Shown: positions 1 to 9,825, counted from the first letter of the stretch. The stretch is 64,000 bases of DNA from Bacteroidales bacterium (GCA_015060905.1 SUXQ01000012.1:1-64000), one strand, 5' to 3'. Notes: generated from the sequence alone by a model not told the origin. Program-made: numbers and translations.

Positions 1-177
1 TTCTTTCGCATATACTTTTTATGGAAAGAGAGGTGTCACGATAAAGAGACAATGCGTCTCTGTATTTCAACTCGGCACGGACTAATTGATTCTGCATAAT
101 TCACTCTTAAAAGGAACCAACCTTAATGCTTGTTAATTAACACTATACTAGGCAATTAACAAGTTGTAAATGAAAAC

Positions 178-402
178 TTCTCTTTATAAGAGAGAATTAT
201 GCCTTAATACTTTTTTGATAACTAAACTGTTGCTCTGTGAGAATAATCTTTTATGCTAAACAATATATTTTTTTTCTAAACAAAATGTGATTTTTTTTTT
301 AAACTTTTTCACTATATATCTGTGATAATTATAAAAAATATGTAACTTTGCAACGGTTAGAACCTCTCTTATAAAGAGAATGCAACCTCTCTTATAAAGA
401 GA
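178..402. repeat. Three copies of a near-palindromic 16-17 bp motif, one inverted relative to the other two, flanking a TAnnTTTG promoter box
   Basis: TTCTCTTTATAAGAGAG at 178-194; its exact reverse complement CTCTCTTATAAAGAGAA at 364-380; CTCTCTTATAAAGAGA again at 387-402. Confidence 0.8.
343..350 (+). promoter_or_regulatory. Putative Bacteroidota -7 box TAACTTTG
   Basis: Matches TAnnTTTG; lies inside the inverted-repeat segment and upstream of the 589-897 ORF. Confidence 0.5.
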
Positions 403-588
403 CTTTTTATTTCTTATAAAGCAATTGGCAGATAACTTGTTACACGAATTATAGCAGAAAAGTGAATAAAGTACTATTGGGATAGGAAGTTGAGGGGGGT
501 ACTATAAACTCAAGACAATTATAAACGGTAGAAATTCTCTTGTTTGGTTTATTTCGAGTACCTTTACGAAAACTGAATATAATAACCT

Positions 589-897
589 ATGAAGATTGAC
601 CACATAGCACTATTTTGCAAAGACTTAGAAGGAATGCGCCAATTCTTTATAAATTTCTTTGCTGCCACAAGTAATGAATTGTATCATAATCCTAAAACAG
701 GATTGCGAACATATATTCTCTCGTTTCCCTATGGTTCAGCAAGGTTGGAGTTGATGCAAAAACCCAGTGTCATTTCAATAGACCCATCTAAAGCCAATAT
801 CGGTTTTATTCATTTATCCATTTCCGTTGGAGGCAAAGATATTGTTGACTCCAAAACCGAAGAGTTAAGGAATGCCGGTTATTCCGATTCCGGTTGA
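589..897 (+). pseudogene. VOC/glyoxalase-fold protein, apparently C-terminally truncated
   Basis: N-terminal MKIDHIALFCKDLEGMRQFF is VOC-like; the ORF ends abruptly at ...NAGYSDSG without the usual last beta-strand region ending in GxxIEI. Confidence 0.6.
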
Positions 898-1198
898 TTA
901 CGTTAGCGCTTTTTTCATTAACTTTTTCAACCATTGATTAGAGCATTGCTTGGTGAGCATTAAACTTTTAAGCAAACGGCATCAATCGCTTTTGGAAAAG
1001 CGTGAAAATTCGTGCAAGCGAGTAAGTAGAAGTTTACTTACATTTGCAAAGAGTGTAGCCGAAGTTCGTCAAAAGCAATACATTTTGTCTGCGCATGGCC
1101 TTTTCTCTACTTGTGCGACGAAAAGTAAGGATAGAAACTACTACCGATAAATTTACAATAAAAGGTTAAGAATAAAGACTACCGTAGAACACAAAAAA

Positions 1199-1225
1199 GG
1201 ATTGAGGACAAATAACCCTCAATCC
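1199..1225. terminator. Inverted repeat GGATTGAGG/CCTCAATCC, likely terminator of the DUF1460 gene
   Basis: 9-bp perfect arms with a short loop just past the minus-strand stop. Confidence 0.6.
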
Positions 1226-1270
1226 CCATAATATGTGAAATATAATATATCGAATAGACGATAAAACAGT

Positions 1271-2119
1271 CTATTTTACTCTCGCTACTCTCACACCCGG
1301 GCATGATTTTCGCGGGGCAAGATAGTCGTACAGTGATACTTTGTCGAGTATCACTTTTTTCTCTTTTGAGGATGCGTGCAGCATGTGCAACTTGCCTTTT
1401 ACCCATACGGCGATTCCCATGTGCGTGACGTCCAATCCTTTAATGGTTGTAACAAGCGCAAGAATGTCTCCGTTGCGGATGGGTAGGCTCTTTTTGCTGT
1501 TGTTCAGTATGTTTTTTGGCAGATAGGCAACCTCTTTTTCGCGGAAGGGTTTTTCGTGACGGGCAATGGATGCTGTTAGCATGCTGTCGCCGCTTAGTTG
1601 CATATATTTGTCGGGGTTGTTGCTCATGAAACTAAGGTCGAACCGCTGTTTGCCGCTGAATGCTTTTCCATAAAGCTCGTGCATGATGTCCTTTTTTTTG
1701 CCATCGGCTACCCACCATGAATAGTAGTGCAGACGGCTGTCGTATCCTTTGCACTCTCCGCCTCGGTAGCGTATCTTTTGCAGATTGTTGCAGAAACTGC
1801 GAAAATCTTTTTTCTTTTCGCTTGCTGTCATTGCCATTGCCAATGATGTTTCTACAAGGGTGGTGCAGTCAAGCTCTCTTGCGTTTATGGTTAGTTTCTC
1901 CTCTTTTTGTTTGTCCAGAGTACCGCCAACGTAGGGTGTTCCCAGAAATAGTTTGGCCGCTTCGAGTAGCAGAGTGGATGTTTCTTTATTTTGTTTCTTG
2001 CTCAAGAGAGAGAGTTTTTCGCTTATTATGATACTGTCGTTTTTTGTGTAGCGTATGTTGTTGCTCCACATTTGCGTGCAGCATGTTAGCAATAGTGCGA
2101 ATATCAATGGTTTTTTCAT
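1271..2119 (-). CDS. DUF1460 domain protein (N-acetylmuramoyl-L-alanine amidase-like)
   Basis: Signal peptide, then LFLGTPYVGGTLD...ELDCTTLVETSLAM, typical of DUF1460. Confidence 0.8.
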   Translation of the reverse strand: MKKPLIFALLLTCCTQMWSNNIRYTKNDSIIISEKLSLLSKKQNKETSTLLLEAAKLFLGTPYVGGTLDKQKEEKLTINARELDCTTLVETSLAMAMTASEKKKDFRSFCNNLQKIRYRGGECKGYDSRLHYYSWWVADGKKKDIMHELYGKAFSGKQRFDLSFMSNNPDKYMQLSGDSMLTASIARHEKPFREKEVAYLPKNILNNSKKSLPIRNGDILALVTTIKGLDVTHMGIAVWVKGKLHMLHASSKEKKVILDKVSLYDYLAPRKSCPGVRVARVK

Positions 2120-2180
2120 TGGCGAATATATTTATTAGCGTGGTGCGATGCGTTTCTTCGTTGTTGATTGTGAGGGTGTA

Positions 2181-2221
2181 AACAATAAATGTGCCCGCAA
2201 AATGTGGGCACATTTATTGTT
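2181..2221. terminator. Inverted repeat AACAATAAATGTGCCC/GGGCACATTTATTGTT
   Basis: 16-bp perfect arms downstream of the minus-strand carboxyltransferase gene. Confidence 0.7.
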
Positions 2222-2230
2222 GTTGCGATT

Positions 2231-4009
2231 TTAGTCGAAAAGTCCGTCGCGCTGAATGTAGGCGATAATGTCGCCACGACGCACCTGTTGCCCTTGTTGT
2301 GCGCATATTTCGACTACTCGTCCGCCCATGCCTGTGGATATTGACTGCAGTTCGCCCCACGGGGTGATGATGGTGCAGAATTCTTCGTCGGCGTTGTAGT
2401 GTTTGCCTATTGCCGGGGGCATCGATTCACCGTCGTACGATACTTCCCAGATGAGCTGTCCTTTTTCGGGTGCGGCAATAGCTTCGGCTTTTGCATGCTT
2501 TATGGCCTTAATCTCTTCGATGCTTATGCCTTGTTTGGCAAGTTCGCCCTCTTTGGCTTTTTCTAAGTCTGCGAGGAAGCGTTCTTTTGCAACGCCGCTC
2601 TTATAGTCGCGGTATTGACGCTCGTGCATTGCAAATTCAAAGAGTTCTTCGTCATCTTCGCCACGTTCCCATCCAAGCTCTTTCATTTCTTTTATATATT
2701 TGTCGAGCGCGTCGGGGTAGAAACTCTGCGGGTCGGTTGTTGTAAATTCGTATCCTTTCTCTTTTGCAAGCTCTATTATTTCGGGGGCAACTTCGCCGGG
2801 GAGCTTTCCGCTCTTGCCGAGTATCATTCCCCACATACTTTCGTCCATGCGGCTGAAGCGAGGCTCGTCCTGTGCGCGGCTCAGAAGGTTCATCAGTGCA
2901 ATGTTTTTTACATATTGGCTGAAGGGGGTCACAAGTGGTGGATAGCCTACGCGCGGCCACACGTATGCAACCTCATTGAAAAGTTCCACCATCAGTTCGT
3001 CGAGGGTGTTGTATGTGGGCTTGCCTTTGCTCTGCAAAATGCCGTTGATACCTTTGTAGACGCCTGCAAGGTCGGACATCATGGAGCCCATCATTCCTCC
3101 GGGTAGTCCGCTTGTCAGAAGCAAAGAACTCATCAGCTTGTTGTTGCTGTCCATAAAGAAGCCCAGCCATTCGTCTATAAACTCTTGTGTCATGCTGCGG
3201 GCTTTCATATAAGCGTTCATGTCAATGTCGGCAACTTTGAAGCCTGCGTCTTTCAGCATCGCCTGCACGCTGATGATGTCCGGATGGACTTTTCCCCACG
3301 ATAGTGGCTCAATGGCTGTGTCTATAATATCGCAACCATTTTCGCAGACGGCGAGAATGGATGCCATCGACAGTCCCGGACCACTGTGTCCGTGATATTG
3401 TATGATAGTATCGGGGTGTTTCTCCTTGATGCTCTTGACTAATTTACCCAAAAAAGCGGGGCGGCCTATTCCTGCCATGTCCTTCAGGCAAATTTCAGTT
3501 GCTCCCTCGTTTATAAGGGTGTCGGCCATTTCGCTGTAATATTCTATCGTGTGTATGGGCGAAGATGTTATACACAGTGTTGCTTGGGGTATCATCCCTG
3601 CTTCCAATGCGTATTTTATCGAGGGGATAATGTTGCGTACGTCGTTCAGTCCGCAGAAAATTCGTGTGATATCTGTACCTTGTGCTTTTTTTACTTTGTA
3701 CATCAGTCGTCGCACGTCGGCTGGGACGGGGAACATGCGCAGTGCGTTGAGTGCTCTGTCGAGCATATGTGTCTGTATGCCTGCTTCCTTGAAATATTTC
3801 GTAAATGCGCGAACTGCTTTGTTGGGGTTTTCACCTGCCATTAGGTTTACTTGTTCAAATGCGCCTCCGTTGGTCTCTACACGTGCAAAGCAGCCCATTT
3901 CCACAATGACGGGTGCTATCTTCTCCAACTGGCTTGCCAATGGCTGGAATTTACCGGATGATTGGAACATGTCTCGGTAGACTAAACTGAACTTAATCTC
4001 TTTTTTCAT
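2231..4009 (-). CDS. Carboxyltransferase subunit (pyruvate carboxylase subunit B / oxaloacetate decarboxylase alpha type)
   Basis: KFSLVYRDMFQSSGKFQP...MGCFARVETNGGAFEQVN...CLKDMAGIGRPA...QYHGHSGPG; start taken at the internal Met MKKEIKF (4009) rather than the 4159 ORF start. Confidence 0.85.
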   Translation of the reverse strand: MKKEIKFSLVYRDMFQSSGKFQPLASQLEKIAPVIVEMGCFARVETNGGAFEQVNLMAGENPNKAVRAFTKYFKEAGIQTHMLDRALNALRMFPVPADVRRLMYKVKKAQGTDITRIFCGLNDVRNIIPSIKYALEAGMIPQATLCITSSPIHTIEYYSEMADTLINEGATEICLKDMAGIGRPAFLGKLVKSIKEKHPDTIIQYHGHSGPGLSMASILAVCENGCDIIDTAIEPLSWGKVHPDIISVQAMLKDAGFKVADIDMNAYMKARSMTQEFIDEWLGFFMDSNNKLMSSLLLTSGLPGGMMGSMMSDLAGVYKGINGILQSKGKPTYNTLDELMVELFNEVAYVWPRVGYPPLVTPFSQYVKNIALMNLLSRAQDEPRFSRMDESMWGMILGKSGKLPGEVAPEIIELAKEKGYEFTTTDPQSFYPDALDKYIKEMKELGWERGEDDEELFEFAMHERQYRDYKSGVAKERFLADLEKAKEGELAKQGISIEEIKAIKHAKAEAIAAPEKGQLIWEVSYDGESMPPAIGKHYNADEEFCTIITPWGELQSISTGMGGRVVEICAQQGQQVRRGDIIAYIQRDGLFD

Positions 4010-4363
4010 AATATAGAGTTTTGAGTATTGCGTGATTTGTTTTTGGCTTTGTTTTTTGTAAAGGTAATACTTTTTTTGAATATTTCGTTTTTTGTGTGAT
4101 AATCTTTTTTTGTGGCATGAGAAATTTTCTTTTGTCAGGGGTGTTTTTTTCTCATTCAATTTGTTTCTTTTTCCTCTTTTCCCAACGAAAAACCGCTTGT
4201 AAAGAGAATTATTCCTGTATAATTTCGCCCCTGAATACCTGATTTCGCCCCTAAATAACGAAAAACACCCCTACGCATTGCTATGTATCGCTGAAATGTG
4301 GTATTCTTGATTCAAATTGTGAAATTTGCTGCCACAATGCAATTTTAACCCTATTTTATTAGT

Positions 4364-6037
4364 ATGAAACATTACTTGAATTTTATTGACGAGGCAATAA
4401 AAAAATATTGGAATGAGCCTGCTTTTACCAATTACGGTGGTAACACTTTTACATATGGTGACGTTGCCGCAGGTATAGAGAAGTATCATATTCTTTTTGA
4501 AAAATGCAACATTAACAAAGGTGATAAAATAGCTTTGTGTTGTAAGAATTCGGCAGAGTGGTGTATTGCTTATCTTGCTGTATTGACATACGACGTGGTT
4601 GCAGTGCCTCTGCTTCCCGATTTTCTTCCAAAGAATGTTGTGGACTTGACAAGAATTTCGGATAGTCGCATGATTCTTGTCGATGATGCTATAATGGCAG
4701 GATTGGTAAAGAGTGACGTTGCCGAGAATTTTGCTTCTATAGAGGGTTTCTGTTGTATAGTGAATATTAACGGCATGAAACTTATGCCTCAGAGTAATAA
4801 TGTGGCAATCGGATTGATGGAAGATGTTGAAAAGGCTTTTGAAGTACGTTTTTCTAAAGGAGTTACTCCCAAGCGTGTGAATTATACTAAAAATAATCTT
4901 GACGCGTTGGCTGTGATAAGTTTTACTTCGGGTACCAGCAGCTCTCCTAAGGGTGTGATGATTCCTGCGCGTGCAATTTCGGCTAATTTGGAGTTTGCCC
5001 GCAAAGAGATGGAGGCCGAGGTTGGTTGGACGATTCTTTCGATTCTTCCTCTTGCTCACATGTTCGGTCAGGCGTTTGATTTTATTTTCCCCTTCTCCAA
5101 AGGTTGCCATATATATATATTTAATGTAAAGCCTACACCTGCGCGTCTAATCGCTGCTCTTGCCGAGGTTAAGCCTTTCATGTTCCTGACTGTGCCTTTG
5201 GTCGTGGAGAAGATTTTCCGCTCAAAGGTGATGCCTACACTCGAAAAGCCGTTGATGAAATTCTTGATGGCGATTCCCGGAGTACGTGGACTGTTGTTAA
5301 GCAAAATATGCAAGAAGCTTGTGGCTACTTTTGGTGGAAATGTGGGAATCGGCGGATTGATTCTTGGTGGTGCTGCCATTAATAAAGAGGTAGAGCAGTT
5401 GATGCACGAAATGAAATTTCCCTATCTTGTGGGTTACGGAATGACCGAGTGTGCTCCGCTTATCGGTTACAAAGGCTGGCGCAACTTTGTGATGCGTTCG
5501 TGCGGTGCTGTTGCTCGTCCTTCGGTTGAGGTGCGCATCGATTCGGAAAATCCTGCGGAAGTTCCCGGTGAAATTCAGGTTAAGGGCGATGCGGTGATGG
5601 TTGGTTATTATAAAAACGATAAGGCTACCAATGATGTATTTACCGATGATGGCTGGTTAAAGACAGGGGACATGGGTACAATGGATGCCGGTGAAAATAT
5701 GTATATACGCGGACGTTGCAAGAATATGATTCTTACTGCTAACGGACAAAATATCTACCCCGAGGAGATTGAGGATATGATTAATCAGTTGCCTATGGTA
5801 ACCGAGTCGCTGATAGTGGGACGTAAGAATGCTCTTGTTGCTCTTGTTGTTGTTAATGCCGATGCAGCAACGGCAGCAGGCGTAAGCGACGAGGCTCTTG
5901 CACAGGCTGTCGAGGCGGATGTTCTTGCGCTTAACAAAGAACTGCCTGCTTATAGTAAAATTACTGCTTGTGAAATAAGAAAAGAGCCTTTTGAAAAGAC
6001 TCCTAAATTGAGCATTAAAAGATTTATGTATAATTGA
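4364..6037 (+). CDS. AMP-binding protein, long-chain acyl-CoA synthetase-like (paralog 1)
   Basis: Motifs ISFTSGTSSSPKGVM, GYGMTECAPLIGY, GWLKTGDMG, GRCKNMILTANGQNIYPEEIE. Confidence 0.9.
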   Translation: MKHYLNFIDEAIKKYWNEPAFTNYGGNTFTYGDVAAGIEKYHILFEKCNINKGDKIALCCKNSAEWCIAYLAVLTYDVVAVPLLPDFLPKNVVDLTRISDSRMILVDDAIMAGLVKSDVAENFASIEGFCCIVNINGMKLMPQSNNVAIGLMEDVEKAFEVRFSKGVTPKRVNYTKNNLDALAVISFTSGTSSSPKGVMIPARAISANLEFARKEMEAEVGWTILSILPLAHMFGQAFDFIFPFSKGCHIYIFNVKPTPARLIAALAEVKPFMFLTVPLVVEKIFRSKVMPTLEKPLMKFLMAIPGVRGLLLSKICKKLVATFGGNVGIGGLILGGAAINKEVEQLMHEMKFPYLVGYGMTECAPLIGYKGWRNFVMRSCGAVARPSVEVRIDSENPAEVPGEIQVKGDAVMVGYYKNDKATNDVFTDDGWLKTGDMGTMDAGENMYIRGRCKNMILTANGQNIYPEEIEDMINQLPMVTESLIVGRKNALVALVVVNADAATAAGVSDEALAQAVEADVLALNKELPAYSKITACEIRKEPFEKTPKLSIKRFMYN

Positions 6038-6188
6038 TACATTCTTTTGTTAAATAGTGTATAATCGCTCTTTGAAAATAACTGCTATTTAGTGTTAATA
6101 CACTTAAATAGAGTTAAAGTATGCACAAAATGCATGAAATGTGAATCTTAGTGTTGATATTTGCACAAAAATAAAAAAATGTGTAATC

Positions 6189-7862
6189 ATGGAACACTAT
6201 TTGAATCATATTAATGCTGCTATAAAAAAGTATTGGGATTCACCTGCTCTTTGCAACTTCGGCGCAGAGACATTTACTTATGGTGACATCGCTAAGGGTA
6301 TAGAAAAATACCATATTTTATTTAAAGAGTGTGGTATTAAAAAAGATGATAAGATTGCTATCTGCGGAAGAAACTCGGCACAATGGGGTGTTGCATTTCT
6401 GGCCGCCGCTGCTTACGATGCTGTTCTTGTACCCTTGTTGCCCGATTTCTTGCCAAAATCAATCGTGGAGCTTACCTGCTTTGCAGATTGTAAGATGTTG
6501 ATTGTTGATAATGATATTTACAGAGGTCTCGAAAGGGATGATGTATTAAAAGCATATGAGCAACAGCCCGGCTTTTTGGGGGTGTATAATTTGATGAACA
6601 TGACCCCAATAGTATCGTTCAGTGACATTTTTACACAAGCTGCTGCCAACCTCGACGAGAAATTCAAAGTAAAATTTCCCAATGGGGTAACGGTAAATGA
6701 TGTTGATTACTCGAAGAGTAACGACGAAATGGAGCGTTTGGCCCTTATCAGCTTTACATCGGGTACAAGCAGTTCGCCCAAAGGTGTGATGTTGCCTGTA
6801 AGAAGCTTGTCGTCGAACCTTCGATTCGGTCACGAGGCAATTCCTGCAAATGTTGGCGGTCATGTGCTGTCTATACTTCCGCTTGCTCATATGTTTGGAA
6901 TGACATTCGACTTTATTTATCCTCTGAGTGTGGGTAGCGTTATTTATGTTCTTCCCAAAAAGCCTACTCCCGCACGTTTGCTTGCGGCACTTGCCGAGGT
7001 TAAGCCTTATATGTTCCTTACTGTACCTATGGTTATAGAAAAGGTATTTAAGTCTAAGGTTATTCCCATGCTCAGCAAGCCTGCGATGAAGGTGGCTCTT
7101 TCAATCCCTGTATTGAACAAAATAATACTAAAAGGTGTGCGCAACAAACTTGTAAATGTGTTTGGTGGCAACTTGAAGCATGGTGTTATTATTGGTGGAG
7201 CCGCTCTTAACAGAGATGTTGAGAATTGGATGAAGAAAATGAAATTTCCCTATCTTGTAGGTTACGGAATGACTGAGTGCGGTCCTATTATTTCTTATTG
7301 CGATTGGAGATATTTCGAGCCATATTCTTGCGGCCGCCTTGTACGTCCCTTGGAACTTAGAATCGATTCTACCAATGCCGAAAAGGTGCTTGGAGAGATA
7401 CAGGTGAAAGGTGACAATGTGATGTTGGGATACTATAAGAACGAAGAGGCTACAAAGGCTGCTTTCACGAAAGATGGCTGGTTGCGCACCGGAGATATGG
7501 GAACTTTCGACAAAAAAGAAAATGTTTACATAAAAGGTCGTTGCAAAAATATGATTCTTTCACCCAGCGGACAGAATGTTTACCCCGAGGAGATTGAGAG
7601 TAAGTTAAGCGACCTTCCTTATGTGGTTGAGGCGTTGGCTGTTGGTCGCAAGAATGCAATCATAGGATTGATTGTTCCTAATTGGGACGCTATTAAAGCT
7701 GACGGCCTTTCGGCAGAAACATACGAAAAGCTTGTTCGTGACGAGATTAAAAAGATAAATGAAGAATTGCCCGCTTACAGTCGTGTAAATGACATTGAAT
7801 TGCGTAAAGACCCGTTTGAAAAAACTCCCAAACAGAGTATCAAACGCTTTATGTATCAATAA
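6189..7862 (+). CDS. AMP-binding protein, long-chain acyl-CoA synthetase-like (paralog 2)
   Basis: Same motifs; start placed at MEHYLNHINAA to match the other paralogs. Confidence 0.9.
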   Translation: MEHYLNHINAAIKKYWDSPALCNFGAETFTYGDIAKGIEKYHILFKECGIKKDDKIAICGRNSAQWGVAFLAAAAYDAVLVPLLPDFLPKSIVELTCFADCKMLIVDNDIYRGLERDDVLKAYEQQPGFLGVYNLMNMTPIVSFSDIFTQAAANLDEKFKVKFPNGVTVNDVDYSKSNDEMERLALISFTSGTSSSPKGVMLPVRSLSSNLRFGHEAIPANVGGHVLSILPLAHMFGMTFDFIYPLSVGSVIYVLPKKPTPARLLAALAEVKPYMFLTVPMVIEKVFKSKVIPMLSKPAMKVALSIPVLNKIILKGVRNKLVNVFGGNLKHGVIIGGAALNRDVENWMKKMKFPYLVGYGMTECGPIISYCDWRYFEPYSCGRLVRPLELRIDSTNAEKVLGEIQVKGDNVMLGYYKNEEATKAAFTKDGWLRTGDMGTFDKKENVYIKGRCKNMILSPSGQNVYPEEIESKLSDLPYVVEALAVGRKNAIIGLIVPNWDAIKADGLSAETYEKLVRDEIKKINEELPAYSRVNDIELRKDPFEKTPKQSIKRFMYQ

Positions 7863-7908
7863 ATACCGGCTTTAACCGATACGAATTATTGTGATACAAT
7901 AAATATTT

Positions 7909-7945
7909 ATAGCCGTATACTTTTCCATATACGGCTATTTTTTTA
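7909..7945 (+). terminator. Intrinsic terminator ATAGCCGTATA-loop-TATACGGCTAT followed by T-run
   Basis: 11-bp arms and a run of T between paralogs 2 and 3. Confidence 0.8.
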
Positions 7946-7974
7946 GTACTTACGAAAAAGAAATTTTTAAAACT

Positions 7975-9651
7975 ATGACACACTATTTGAACCATTTTGC
8001 AAGTTCAGTAAAAAAATATTGGGACTCTCCCATGTTTACCAATTTTGGCGCAAACACACTGACATATGGCGACGTTGCTTGCGGTATAGAGAAATATCAT
8101 ATACTGTTTAGTGAGTGTGGTATTAAAAAAGGAGATAAAATTGCCCTCTGTGCAAGAAACTCTGCAGAGTGGGGTATGGCTTTCATGGCTATCGTGACAT
8201 ACGATGCTGTGATTGTGCCTCTGCTGCCCGATTTTCTTCCAAAATCGGTGGTGGAGCTTTCGTGCTTTGCCGACTCGAAGATGCTTATTGCTGATGCTAC
8301 TTGCTACAATGGCTTTAAAGATGATAAGGAGGCAGTTGCCATTATGCGCGACAAGGGTGATTTTCTTGGCGTTCTTGATGTTAAAGATATGAAGCTATTT
8401 GTTTCTTTCTCGGACACATTTAAGGGTGCTGTTGAGGGCTGGGATGCGATGTTTGCCCAAAAATATCCCGGTGGCGTAAAGCCCGAAATGATAGATTATC
8501 GTAAGAGTGATGATATTTTGGATAATCTGGCGTTGATAAGCTTTACTTCGGGAACAACAAGCTCGCCCAAAGGAGTGATGCTTCCCGCACGAAGCATCTC
8601 TGTAAACCTTGAGTTTGCACTCAGAGAAATTCCTCTTAAGCCCGGCGGACACATTCTCTCGGTGCTTCCTTTGGCTCACATGTTCGGTCTTACATTCGAC
8701 TTTTTATTCCCCATGGCCGGTGGTTGCCATATAACAATTCTCGGCGCAAAGCCTACTCCAGCGAAAATGCTTGCGGCGTTTGCGGTTGTTAAGCCTTTTA
8801 TGTTCCTTACAGTGCCTTTGGTGCTCGAGAAGATTTTCCGCTCGAAGGTTATTCCCACGTTGCGCAAGCCTGCAATGCGTGTGATGCTTTCTATTCCCGG
8901 AATCAGACAGTTCTTGCTTTCTAAGGTTAGAGCCAAACTTCTTGCAACATTCGGTGGCGAACTTACACAGGGCTTCCTTATTGGTGGTGCTGCCCTCAAT
9001 AAAGAGGTTGAAAATGCCATGAGAATGATAGGAATTCCCTATTCGGTGGGTTACGGAATGACAGAGTGCGGTCCTCTTATCTCTTACTGCGACAAGAGCA
9101 TATTTGCAGCAGGCTCTTGCGGTCGTCCCGCACGCCCCATCGAGGTTAGAATCGATTCTCCCCGTCCTTCGAAGATTCTTGGTGAGATTCAGGTTAAGGG
9201 TCCGTTCGTAATGCAGGGATACTATAAGAACGAGGAGGCTACAAAGGCTGTGTTTACTTCTGATGGTTGGTTAAAGACCGGTGACATGGGTATAATGGAC
9301 GTTAAAGAGAATATCTTTATAAAGGGGCGTTGCAAGAATATGATTCTTACTGCGAGCGGACAGAATGTTTACCCCGAGGAGATTGAGGATAAACTGAATT
9401 CTATTCCTTATGTTATTGAGTCGCTTGCTGTTGGTCGTAAAAATTCTATTATAGCTCTTCTTGTTGTCGATTGGGCGGCTGCGAAGAGTGCCGGTATTTC
9501 CGAAGATGCTTTGAAGGCTCAGTTGCGCGAGGAGGTGATGAAGATGAACGAGCAGCTTCCTGCTTATAGTCGCATAAATGATTGTGATTTCCGCATCGAA
9601 CCGTTTGAAAAGACTCCCAAGCAGAGTATCAAACGTTTCATGTATCAATAA
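7975..9651 (+). CDS. AMP-binding protein, long-chain acyl-CoA synthetase-like (paralog 3)
   Basis: Motifs ISFTSGTTSSPKGVM, GYGMTECGPLISY, GRCKNMILTASGQNVYPEEIE. Confidence 0.9.
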   Translation: MTHYLNHFASSVKKYWDSPMFTNFGANTLTYGDVACGIEKYHILFSECGIKKGDKIALCARNSAEWGMAFMAIVTYDAVIVPLLPDFLPKSVVELSCFADSKMLIADATCYNGFKDDKEAVAIMRDKGDFLGVLDVKDMKLFVSFSDTFKGAVEGWDAMFAQKYPGGVKPEMIDYRKSDDILDNLALISFTSGTTSSPKGVMLPARSISVNLEFALREIPLKPGGHILSVLPLAHMFGLTFDFLFPMAGGCHITILGAKPTPAKMLAAFAVVKPFMFLTVPLVLEKIFRSKVIPTLRKPAMRVMLSIPGIRQFLLSKVRAKLLATFGGELTQGFLIGGAALNKEVENAMRMIGIPYSVGYGMTECGPLISYCDKSIFAAGSCGRPARPIEVRIDSPRPSKILGEIQVKGPFVMQGYYKNEEATKAVFTSDGWLKTGDMGIMDVKENIFIKGRCKNMILTASGQNVYPEEIEDKLNSIPYVIESLAVGRKNSIIALLVVDWAAAKSAGISEDALKAQLREEVMKMNEQLPAYSRINDCDFRIEPFEKTPKQSIKRFMYQ

Positions 9652-9666
9652 TCTTGTCGAACAGCA

Positions 9667-9717
9667 TATAAATGATTCAAGGTCACAGTAAAAAACTGTG
9701 ACCTTGAATCATTTATA
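9667..9717. terminator. Long perfect inverted repeat, probable terminator
   Basis: TATAAATGATTCAAGGTCACAG / CTGTGACCTTGAATCATTTATA, 22-bp arms with a 7-nt loop. Confidence 0.75.
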
Positions 9718-9773
9718 GATTCTATTGTTGATAAATTTTTGTTCAAAGTCTCTTTTTTTTGGCGAAATATGCT

Positions 9774-9781
9774 TACCTTTG
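9774..9781 (+). promoter_or_regulatory. Putative -7 box TACCTTTG of glyA
   Basis: TAnnTTTG match about 45 bp upstream of the glyA start. Confidence 0.55.
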
Positions 9782-9825
9782 CAGCCGATTTTCAGAAAGA
9801 GTAATAATTAAGCAATAAAATAAAA

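Noticed and set aside
950-1150. 66-aa plus-strand ORF
   Set aside because: Probably non-coding; overlaps sequence resembling the dispersed intergenic element.
4230-4272. Short direct repeat ATTTCGCCCCTgAAT / ATTTCGCCCCTaAAT
   Set aside because: Only two short copies in an A/T-rich intergenic region; insufficient to support a specific element.
4271-5110. 279-aa antisense ORF overlapping AMP-ligase paralog 1
   Set aside because: Low-complexity composition, fully antisense to a strongly supported gene, no recognisable domain.
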